From Bacteroides nordii WAL 11050 = JCM 12987 (GTDB lineage Bacteria > Bacteroidota > Bacteroidia > Bacteroidales > Bacteroidaceae), in the NCBI GenBank assembly GCA_000613465.1, contig BAJA01000013.1:1-64000 (forward strand): a stretch of DNA of 64,000 nucleotides. The letters run 5' to 3'. Below, one piece after another: positions 59,001-64,000 of this stretch; position 1 is the stretch's first letter, and each line of letters begins with the position of its first letter. A program made the translations under genes and the position numbers. Under the pieces are notes generated by a model, which searched no databases, had not been told where the DNA came from, and saw only the letters and a program-made list of their open reading frames with translations.

Positions 59001-59348
59001 GAAGGAAGAATTTTTAATGGAGTAGAAATCAAGGTTACAAATGTCAGTTCAAATTCGGGATTAGATGGAAATATAGAGAATGTAGGTTTAGTGAATGTAC
59101 AGTATGGTGATAAAGCATATACCTCTACTTTAAAAACACCAGATAGTCCACAGTTGCTTGAAGCTGGTTCTTCTGTTAAAACATCAACTGTAAATATTCC
59201 AAAATTAGATTTGTATAGAGGTAATGATTTTTTGCAAATTAAAGTTGAGGGCAATTGGTGGATTACAACTCCTGGAGGGAAAACACCAATTGTGGCTCAT
59301 CCAGTGGCTCCTATTCCTATTTCATTTAAACATTTGTGGACTAAATAA
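56031..59348 (+). CDS. RHS repeat-associated core protein with DUF6443 N-terminus and variable tail
   Basis: 1105 residues. Signal peptide (MKKYILAIVYLIYSICVLSQ), DUF6443 domain (YIKTRTMVDETDQNKYLDVI, EYFDGLGRLTQ), then YD repeats (YNYDDRGRL-like units, YEYDHAGRLIETRH, YNTYDELGRLISEQ) that form the RHS beta-shell. The RHS core is at about 838-896 (YDFQARWHDPALGRFMSVDP, ending DPNG at 895-898). The last ~207 residues follow DPNG, where such proteins carry a unique tip, often a toxin. This tail (YEWRNDITAES, ILSHLGLPTSF, IPISFKHLW) matches no toxin I know. Single complete frame. Confidence 0.88.
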   Translation: MIMKKYILAIVYLIYSICVLSQSQDQNYIKTRTMVDETDQNKYLDVIEYFDGLGRLTQTVQVGITPAHNSLVTLQEYDMYGRECATWLPAIIMGNNGNFTNVTDLKSSAITSYGNDSNPYSKTIYEASPLNRVLEQYGPGANWHSSNSSNKVSYLTNDATGNRSCMYFKIDGSGLNASLVKSGLYAAGELYVTEKKNEIGNLSYEFKNSLEQTILIRQMNNNEAHDTYYVYDDFGNLNYVIPPILADKIIKENKSMADNSLEVKQYAYLYKYDERNRCIRKRLPGCDWIYYVYDRTDRLIFTQDGESRKKHEWIYSIPDALGRIVQTGTCRNTDISNENYKDKLVIGTYNVEKGYSFSDFIPENRRYFMNNYYDNYDFLTDRNKELVYEDRPGYGKRYNVNDYSAKGLLTGTYVNTIPAGWEGALDEHSALYCDDRGRLIQSRKSRMSGEAFDNEYLAYNFQGQPVKRLHEHLMTDINQTSELYSYEYDHAGRLIETRHKLNERNEVVIARNTYDELGRLISEQANGQEGLQTDYSYNIRSWTTNLNNSVYRESIEYNNIGNVIYMNEYRHSKRPQYYWEVSMEYDDLSRMTSYADAGYGAAPTTFFEYDKHGNIIYIDRSGVTAEDSYDSCDELTITHSGNQVQSVVDATDCSETYYSYDFRNLTGVGTSASYEYDLNGAVTKDPYKGATIINNSLNLPQQITVNNNLASGSITYVYLATGEKIMASSSVSLRRSLNPAEIAGGVSTMASTDRDEATFYFGNIIYKTTPEGEPYLDKILIDNGYIKDGEYYFYIKDHLGNNRATAFSTGSVKGMDDYFPYGMPVIDSKWGKNPQAYRFGGKELERLMGLNLYDFQARWHDPALGRFMSVDPLCEKYYSISPYAYCMNNPIKYIDPNGKDWIVANGTSNYEWRNDITAESTIPKGYQYVGANDSDILSHLGLPTSFLEYSSNRIGSIASDAEVGRYAVSHMINVKEKSNATIDVNVSYTREGRIFNGVEIKVTNVSSNSGLDGNIENVGLVNVQYGDKAYTSTLKTPDSPQLLEAGSSVKTSTVNIPKLDLYRGNDFLQIKVEGNWWITTPGGKTPIVAHPVAPIPISFKHLWTK

Positions 59349-59358
59349 AATTGAAAGT

Positions 59359-59955
59359 ATGTTTTACAAGGTAAATTATATTATTGTTTTATGTATATTA
59401 ATAACTTCTTGCACAATGCAAGATAACAAACGTTGCGATTTATTGTATGAAAAGGCATTGGATTGTTGGTGTAAATATTCCTTAAGTCACGACACTTTGC
59501 TTCTACGAAAATCAGAACAATATTTAGATAGTATTGATTGTAAACCTATTAAATATAGGGTATTTGAACTTAAGGTTTCTTTGATATATCTATTGAAAGA
59601 TTACGAACGTGGAAAGGATTATATTGCATCATTTGATTCTTTAGACTTTGGAGTAGGTTATAAAAAGAATATGTATTTGAAGACATTTGAAGCTCTGACA
59701 TTTGCTTCGCAGGGTGATACGATAAAACAAAATCAATTGTATTTGGAAATAGTGAAAAATATTCAAAATTATTTATCAAATAATCCCAATGAAGAATCTT
59801 TATATGATTTATATACGATTAAACGAAGAATAGAAAGTCGTGATAGTATTATTAAAGAAATAGAACACATTCGATTTTCTAAGTTATACAATGATGATTT
59901 TCTTAATGCTCTTATTGAAACAATAACTGCAAATGATGATGAGAATTGGTATTAA
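59359..59955 (+). CDS. Small lipoprotein downstream of the RHS protein
   Basis: 198 residues from the ATG at 59359; the frame is open further upstream but inside the RHS gene. Lipobox LITSCT (VNYIIVLCILITSC). The rest is helical and repeat-like (KYRVFELKVSLIYLLKDYER, MYLKTFEALTFASQGD), suggesting a TPR-type fold. It starts 11 bp after the RHS stop. The position is that of an immunity or partner gene, but a lipoprotein outside the inner membrane is unusual for immunity. Unknown function. Confidence 0.7.
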   Translation: MFYKVNYIIVLCILITSCTMQDNKRCDLLYEKALDCWCKYSLSHDTLLLRKSEQYLDSIDCKPIKYRVFELKVSLIYLLKDYERGKDYIASFDSLDFGVGYKKNMYLKTFEALTFASQGDTIKQNQLYLEIVKNIQNYLSNNPNEESLYDLYTIKRRIESRDSIIKEIEHIRFSKLYNDDFLNALIETITANDDENWY

Positions 59956-60146
59956 TTGAATTGGCAAAATAAACAATGTGTTGTAGTTCTTATTTTATTT
60001 GTAATAATGTTAAATCGGATATGGGTAAAATAGAAGGTTTCTAATTTATATATTGGGTTGTAAATAAGAGTTTTTATCAGGTAGAATTTGAATTTATAGA
60101 TGTAAAGTATGATACTATGTTCTGTGGAATTATTGAAAGATAAAAG
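59956..60146. other. A/T-rich gap after the RHS cluster
   Basis: Only a short open stretch (about 30 codons, NKSFYQVEFEFIDVKYDTMF-like, to a TAA near 60144) without a start; it may be a gene remnant, but there is not enough to name it. Confidence 0.3.
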
Positions 60147-60179
60147 AAGAAGCCGCTTTCCCTAACGAAGCGGCTTCTT
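60147..60179. terminator. Bidirectional terminator
   Basis: Perfect 12-bp arms (AAGAAGCCGCTT 60147-60158 and 60168-60179) followed by T and flanked by A on the other side; serves the RHS side and the DUF2023 gene. Confidence 0.8.
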
Positions 60180-60225
60180 TCCCCAAAAAGACATGCAAAT
60201 AAGCTAACACATACAAAAAACTATA

Positions 60226-60588
60226 CTAAACGGCAATCTTAATACCTCCTTTTTTACCACAATATCGCTTGCATTGCTGGCAGATATCATACCCCAACAT
60301 AGCTCCTAAGATGAAATCTTCTTCAGGAGTCAGTTTATTGAGCGGACGGATGATGATATGGCGGATAGCCTCCATACACTCCGGTTTACCAAAGAACAGG
60401 TTGATTTTGTTTGGCCCTACTTTTTGAATCATATAACTGATGTTTTGATTCTCCAGTCGGCGCACTGCAAATTCTTCATATTCACGATTCATGGTATAGA
60501 GTACCATGTTGCGTACTCCTTTCTTAAATTCATAAATGTGATTCAGGAAAATTCTTACCTCTCCGGGGATTGTTCTTTCAGTAGCCAT
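60226..60588 (-). CDS. DUF2023 family protein
   Basis: 120 residues. IFLNHIYEFKKGVRNMVLYT, INLFFGKPECMEAIRHIII, EEDFILGAMLGYDICQQCKR and CGKKGG fit DUF2023, a small family found next to flavodoxin. The four Cys (CQQC, C) near the end may bind a metal or cluster. It lies 26 bp after fldA on the same strand, so it is in the fldA operon. Function unknown. Confidence 0.88.
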   Translation of the reverse strand: MATERTIPGEVRIFLNHIYEFKKGVRNMVLYTMNREYEEFAVRRLENQNISYMIQKVGPNKINLFFGKPECMEAIRHIIIRPLNKLTPEEDFILGAMLGYDICQQCKRYCGKKGGIKIAV

Positions 60589-60614
60589 AATGCAAGTATA
60601 TATAATAAAAAGTA

Positions 60615-61121
60615 TTAGTTAATTTCTTTTTTGAGTATTTCCACCCATTGAGTGATACGTTCGTCTGTTTGACTGTCTTCGTTCACTTCATCAATAGGGA
60701 GCCCCATAAATTTGCCGTTCACTACTGCTACGGATGAATCGAAAGTATACCCTGCAGTGTCTACTGCACCAACAAATGTACAACCACTGGCTTTCAGATC
60801 TTCATATAAGATACCGATTCCATCGCAGAAGGTGTCGGCGTATGAATCGGAATCACCACAGCCAAATAGTGCCACAAACTTATGCGACAGGTCTGCTTTC
60901 TTCAGAACTTTAACGCCATCATACCAATCGTCCTGCAATTCGCCTGCGCCCCAGGTTGAAGTACCCAATACCAATACATCATATTCTTTTACCAGAGCAT
61001 CAGTCAATACTGAAACATCATGAATATCTCCCTGAGGGACATTCAACTTCTCTGCAATGCGACGGGCCACGTCTTCTGTAGTTCCTGTAGTAGAACCGTA
61101 AAATACACCAATTTTATTCAT
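60615..61121 (-). CDS. fldA: Flavodoxin (long-chain type)
   Basis: 168 residues from the ATG at 61121; the frame extends to 61187 but passes the -7 box. FMN phosphate loop GSTTGTTEDVARRIAE, then LGTSTWGAGELQDDWYDGV (isoalloxazine loop), LFGCGDSDSYADTFCDGIG, ends ITQWVEILKKEI. It replaces ferredoxin as a low-potential electron carrier, mainly when iron is scarce. The promoter carries the AATGGGGATT site. Confidence 0.95.
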   Translation of the reverse strand: MNKIGVFYGSTTGTTEDVARRIAEKLNVPQGDIHDVSVLTDALVKEYDVLVLGTSTWGAGELQDDWYDGVKVLKKADLSHKFVALFGCGDSDSYADTFCDGIGILYEDLKASGCTFVGAVDTAGYTFDSSVAVVNGKFMGLPIDEVNEDSQTDERITQWVEILKKEIN

Positions 61122-61149
61122 TTTCAATTTCTGTTTTATTATAATGGTG

Positions 61150-61188
61150 CAAAGATAGGGTAGCCGGATGAAATAGAAAATCCCCATT
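61150..61188 (-). promoter_or_regulatory. Promoter with AATGGGGATT site, fldA
   Basis: On the minus strand AATGGGGATT (61179-61188), exactly 21 bp, TATCTTTG (61150-61157); the ATG is 28 bp on. Same layout as upstream of the His-rich gene and the hemerythrin gene. Confidence 0.75.
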
Positions 61189-61228
61189 TATAATGGAATA
61201 ACACATTGGTTCTCATTATAAATGGGGA
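61181..61228. promoter_or_regulatory. Perfect 15-bp inverted repeat upstream of fldA
   Basis: TCCCCATTTATAATG (61181-61195) and its exact reverse complement at 61214-61228, so the GGGGA site is present in both orientations 46 bp apart. Ordinary as a hairpin, but its place over the fldA -33 region argues for a dimer or multi-site operator. Confidence 0.65.
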
Positions 61229-61294
61229 TGTTACTATTGATTATTAATAAGTATGTTGGAGCCAGATAGATGCTTTTACACCTTATTAATTATA

Positions 61295-62470
61295 TTAATG
61301 ATGAAACAGACGGATACCCGTAAATGCCATGGCAATATTATACTTATCACACGTTTCAATCACATGATCGTCGCGTACCGAACCTCCCGGTTGTGCAATA
61401 TAACTTACACCACTTTTGTGTGCACGCTCAATATTGTCACCAAAAGGGAAGAAGGCATCTGAACCCAATGCTACTCCGGTTAGCGTATCCAGCCACTCAC
61501 GCTTTTCTTCGCGGGTCAGTACTTCCGGCTTTTCGGTGAAGAATTGTTCCCAACTGCCGTCTGCCAATACATCCATATAATCTTCAGAGATGTAAATGTC
61601 TATTGTATTGTCGCGGTCGGCACGGCGTATTTTATCTTTCCAGGGGAGGTTCATTACTTTCGGATGTTGACGTAGATACCAGATGTCAGCCTTATTTCCG
61701 GCAAGGCGGGTGCAATGGATACGTGACTGTTGTCCGGCACCAATACCGATAGCCTGTCCGTCTTTGGCATAGCATACGGAGTTGGACTGTGTATACTTTA
61801 ATGTAATGAGGGCAATAAGCAGATCGCGTTTGGCATCGGCAGGAATCTCCTGATTCCGGGTCGGCATCTCTTTGAGCAGAGATTCGTCTATTTTCAATTC
61901 ATTGCGTCCTTGTTCAAAAGTGATACCGAAAACATCCTTATGCTCGATAGGAGCAGGGCGGTATGCCGGGTCTATTTTTATAACATTGTAAGTACCTTTG
62001 CGTTTGTTACGAAGAATTTCCAGTGCTTCGGGTGTGTAATCAGGCGCTATAACCCCATCGGATACTTCGCGATTGATAAGACGTGCCGTCTCTTCATCAC
62101 ACGTGTCAGAAAGAGCAATGAAATCACCATAAGATGACATACGGTCTGCACCACGGGCACGGGCATAAGCAGTAGCCAGCGGAGAAAGTGGAAGATCGTC
62201 TGCAAAGTAAATCTTCTTTAGCGTCTCATTCATTTCTACCGCTACGGCAGCACCTGCCGGGCTGACATGCTTGAAGGAAGCGGCAGCCGGAAGTCCGGTA
62301 GCTTCTTTCAGCTCTTTTACTAATTGCCAGCTGTTGAATGCATCCAGTAAATTGATAAATCCGGGACGTCCGTTTAATACTTCGATGGGCAGTTCTCCGT
62401 CTTTCATGAAGATACGGGCAGGCTTCTGGTTAGGATTGCAGCCGTATTTCAGTTCTAATTCTTTTGCCAT
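61295..62470 (-). CDS. AICAR transformylase (PurH C-terminal domain only)
   Basis: 391 residues. Contains KYGCNPNQKPARIF, NGRPGFINLLDAFNSWQLVK, FKHVSPAGAAV, TLKYTQSNSVCYAKDGQAIG and FFPFGDNIERAHKSGVSYIA, all in the formyltransferase domain. The N-terminal IMP cyclohydrolase part is missing from the start, not by damage, since the ATG sits normally. It formylates AICAR in purine synthesis. A full purH is presumably elsewhere. Single gene with a TTAATTTTTAATT repeat leader. Confidence 0.9.
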   Translation of the reverse strand: MAKELELKYGCNPNQKPARIFMKDGELPIEVLNGRPGFINLLDAFNSWQLVKELKEATGLPAAASFKHVSPAGAAVAVEMNETLKKIYFADDLPLSPLATAYARARGADRMSSYGDFIALSDTCDEETARLINREVSDGVIAPDYTPEALEILRNKRKGTYNVIKIDPAYRPAPIEHKDVFGITFEQGRNELKIDESLLKEMPTRNQEIPADAKRDLLIALITLKYTQSNSVCYAKDGQAIGIGAGQQSRIHCTRLAGNKADIWYLRQHPKVMNLPWKDKIRRADRDNTIDIYISEDYMDVLADGSWEQFFTEKPEVLTREEKREWLDTLTGVALGSDAFFPFGDNIERAHKSGVSYIAQPGGSVRDDHVIETCDKYNIAMAFTGIRLFHH

Positions 62471-62475
62471 GATTT

Positions 62476-62644
62476 ATAATTAAAAATTAAAGATTGAAAA
62501 TTAAAAGACCGGTGTTGTAGCTTGATAAATTCTTTCTGATTATGAGCCTTATTACAGGCTTGTATGAACTTTACCGTCAAGGTTTCTTCCCGGACTAACG
62601 TCGCAAAGATAAGCATTTTAATTTTTAATTATTAATTTTTAAAT
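62476..62644. repeat. TTAATTTTTAATT inverted repeat in the AICARFT leader
   Basis: Left arm 62476-62506 (ATAATTAAAAATTAAAGATT, then GAAAATTAAAA) pairs with 62616-62644. The promoter lies between the arms, so the mRNA carries only the left arm, ending 5 nt from the ATG at 62470. Confidence 0.55.
62604..62611 (-). promoter_or_regulatory. -7 box of the AICARFT gene
   Basis: TATCTTTG on the minus strand, 134 bp before the ATG. Confidence 0.55.
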
Positions 62645-62699
62645 CCCCAAAATACCTATAAATGGGGATTGCGTGCACGAAAAAATATCCGTTCCTTTG
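62642..62699 (+). promoter_or_regulatory. Promoter with AATGGGGATT site, hemerythrin-regulator operon
   Basis: AATGGGGATT (62661-62670), exactly 21 bp, then TTCCTTTG (62692-62699), a -7 box with one change. An inverted AATCCCC half site lies at 62642-62648. ATG at 62726. Confidence 0.7.
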
Positions 62700-62725
62700 T
62701 ACGCGTAATATAAAAATAGGTATAA

Positions 62726-63430
62726 ATGGACAGATTACAAAAATATAAATCCTCCGATAAGATGATTGATCTTATCAGTGATAATTACTCTCTGTTACAG
62801 GTTATGAGCCGTTTTGGGTTGTCTTTGGGCTTTGGAGACAAAACGGTAAAAGAAGTTTGCGAGATGAATGGAGTCGATTGTCCGACGTTTCTTGCGGTAG
62901 TGAATTTTATGGCCGAGGGATTTTCGCGTATGGATGGTAAAACAGATGGTCTGTCTATTCCGGCATTGGTTGACTACTTGCGGCAGGCTCATATTTATTT
63001 TTTGGAGTTCTGTCTGCCTGCTATACGGCGCAAACTACTGGAAGCTATTGATTGTTCAGAGAACGATGTATCTTTTCTTATTCTTAAATTCTTCGACGAA
63101 TATATGCGGGAAGTACGCAAACACATGGAGTATGAGGAGAGAACGGTGTTTAAGTATGTAGATGCGCTGCTTGAGAATAACGCACCAAAGAATTATCAAA
63201 TCAGTACATTCTCCAAACACCATGATCAGGTAGGAGAGAAGTTGACTGAACTTAAAAATATTATTATTAAATACTGTCCTGCTAAGGCAAACACCAATTT
63301 GCTTAATGCTGCATTGTTTGATATATATGCTTGTGAAGAGGGGCTTGAGTCTCATTGTAAAGTAGAAGATTATATTTTTGTTCCTGCTATTCTGAAGTTG
63401 GAAAGGAGGATGAATGACAATGAAAAATAA
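62726..63430 (+). CDS. Hemerythrin domain protein, RIC/ScdA-like
   Basis: 234 residues. N-terminal ~75 residues resemble the ScdA/DUF1858-type region (SRFGLSLGFGDKTVKEVCEM). The hemerythrin HHE domain follows (LRQAHIYFLEFCLPAIRRKL, EYMREVRKHMEYEERTVFKY, FSKHHDQVGEKL, SHCKVEDYIFVPAILKLE) with the His/Glu ligands for a di-iron site. RIC proteins repair iron-sulfur clusters after nitrosative or oxidative damage; here it might also sense oxygen, NO or iron. The LuxR-type regulator begins inside its last codons. Confidence 0.85.
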   Translation: MDRLQKYKSSDKMIDLISDNYSLLQVMSRFGLSLGFGDKTVKEVCEMNGVDCPTFLAVVNFMAEGFSRMDGKTDGLSIPALVDYLRQAHIYFLEFCLPAIRRKLLEAIDCSENDVSFLILKFFDEYMREVRKHMEYEERTVFKYVDALLENNAPKNYQISTFSKHHDQVGEKLTELKNIIIKYCPAKANTNLLNAALFDIYACEEGLESHCKVEDYIFVPAILKLERRMNDNEK

Positions 63431-64000
63431 CGAAGCAATTCGCATAGCTGTTGCAGAAAATTCTGTGATTATCCGTAGTGGGTTGACACTGGCATTAAAA
63501 CGTTTGCCTAATCTGAAAGTCCAGCCGGTAGAACTTCTTTCTGTTGAAGCATTACACGACTGTCTGCGTACGCAGTATCCCGATATATTGGTAGTAAACC
63601 CAACATTTGGTGACTATTTTGATGTAGTGCGATTTCGTGAAGAAACGACTGGAAAAGGAATTCGGGTGGTGGCACTGGTAAGTTCGTTTATTGATGCAAA
63701 CCTGCTAAGTAAATACGACGATTCCATCTCTATTTTTGATGACCTGGAGACACTTTCCAACAAGATAACCCGTTTGGAGAATATTGAGCCTGATATAGAG
63801 GAAGACGGACAGGAGACACTAAGTCAGCGGGAGAAAGAAATTGTGGTATGTGTAGTGAAGGGGATGACAAACAAAGAGATAGCCGAAAAACTGTTTCTTT
63901 CTATCCATACTGTAATCACTCACAGAAGAAATATCAGTAAAAAGCTGCAAATACACAGTGCTGCCGGTTTGACTATCTATGCTATTGTAAATAAGCTGGT
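63414..64000 (+). CDS. Atypical LuxR-type response regulator (3' truncated by the window)
   Basis: The ATG at 63414 has AGGAGG four bases before it (63404-63409) and overlaps the hemerythrin gene; the ATG at 63420 is an alternative. The receiver-like domain (IRIAVAENSVIIRSGLTLAL) has Asn where the phosphorylated Asp belongs (DILVVNPTFG) and Glu-Asn for the usual acidic pair, so it may not be phosphorylated. The C-terminus is a LuxR/NarL HTH (LSQREKEIVVCVVKGMTNKE, IAEKLFLSIHTVITHRRNIS). The frame is open to base 64000, just short of the usual end. Likely partner of the hemerythrin protein. Confidence 0.88.
   Translation, partial: MTMKNNEAIRIAVAENSVIIRSGLTLALKRLPNLKVQPVELLSVEALHDCLRTQYPDILVVNPTFGDYFDVVRFREETTGKGIRVVALVSSFIDANLLSKYDDSISIFDDLETLSNKITRLENIEPDIEEDGQETLSQREKEIVVCVVKGMTNKEIAEKLFLSIHTVITHRRNISKKLQIHSAAGLTIYAIVNKL

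Overview
The window looks like chromosome from a gut Bacteroides (Bacteroidota). Supporting signs: many promoters fit the Bacteroides pattern (a TTTG or TTG -33 element, then about 19-21 bp, then a TAnnTTTG -7 box); Shine-Dalgarno sites are mostly weak; and the gene families (Rnf complex with RseC, DUF3078, DUF4846, DUF2023, DUF6132, RHS with DUF6443, S9 lipoprotein peptidases, pyrG-yidC) are typical of the group. I see no rRNA, tRNA, CRISPR array, insertion sequence or prophage.

Layout. 0-6.4 kb: end of a protein with a type IX-like C-terminal domain, a GNAT enzyme, a PadR-PspC pair, an MBL-fold hydrolase, two broken small genes and an outer-membrane protein. 6.5-15.3 kb: S9 peptidase, MATE exporter, yidC, pyrG and a DUF3078 protein. 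15.5-21.1 kb: rseC-rnfBCDGEA, the membrane ferredoxin:NAD oxidoreductase. 21.3-27.5 kb: galE, paired half-size chromate transporters, ispE, a wrecked sensor kinase and an NhaC antiporter. 27.7-32.8 kb: hexuronate module (uxaA, a LacI regulator, kdgK, eda), with a four-helix-bundle (S23/IVS family) gene set between kdgK and eda inside a 38-bp inverted repeat. 33-38.9 kb: split threonine/serine exporter, CDF metal exporter, AspT-type transporter, DUF4846 and a possible uracil-DNA-glycosylase-fold protein. 39.5-51.3 kb: metal/iron-type region with a His-rich membrane protein, TonB receptor and cytochrome c peroxidase facing a six-gene operon (porin, imelysin, di-haem DUF1111, porin, cytochrome c lipoprotein, RidA-like). 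51.6-60 kb: A/T-rich RHS cluster. 60.2-64 kb: DUF2023-flavodoxin, a stand-alone AICAR formyltransferase, and a hemerythrin protein with an atypical LuxR-type regulator.

Two signals stand out. (1) Three promoters, those of the His-rich/TonB genes, fldA and the hemerythrin-LuxR pair, share the exact 10-mer AATGGGGATT, each time exactly 21 bp upstream of the -7 box. This looks like an undescribed regulon joining metal uptake, flavodoxin and a hemerythrin/LuxR pair. (2) A family of 34-nt arms built on the word ATTTACGATT forms hairpins; one pair encloses the four-helix-bundle gene, and empty or half copies lie in leaders and intergenic gaps nearby, as in a MITE/IVS-like element family.

Many reading frames carry one-base indels, often in homopolymers, including galE, lacI, the TonB receptor, the DUF1111 gene and an RHS gene. 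So many in conserved genes points to sequence error as the main cause, and the pseudogene calls below should be read with that in mind.
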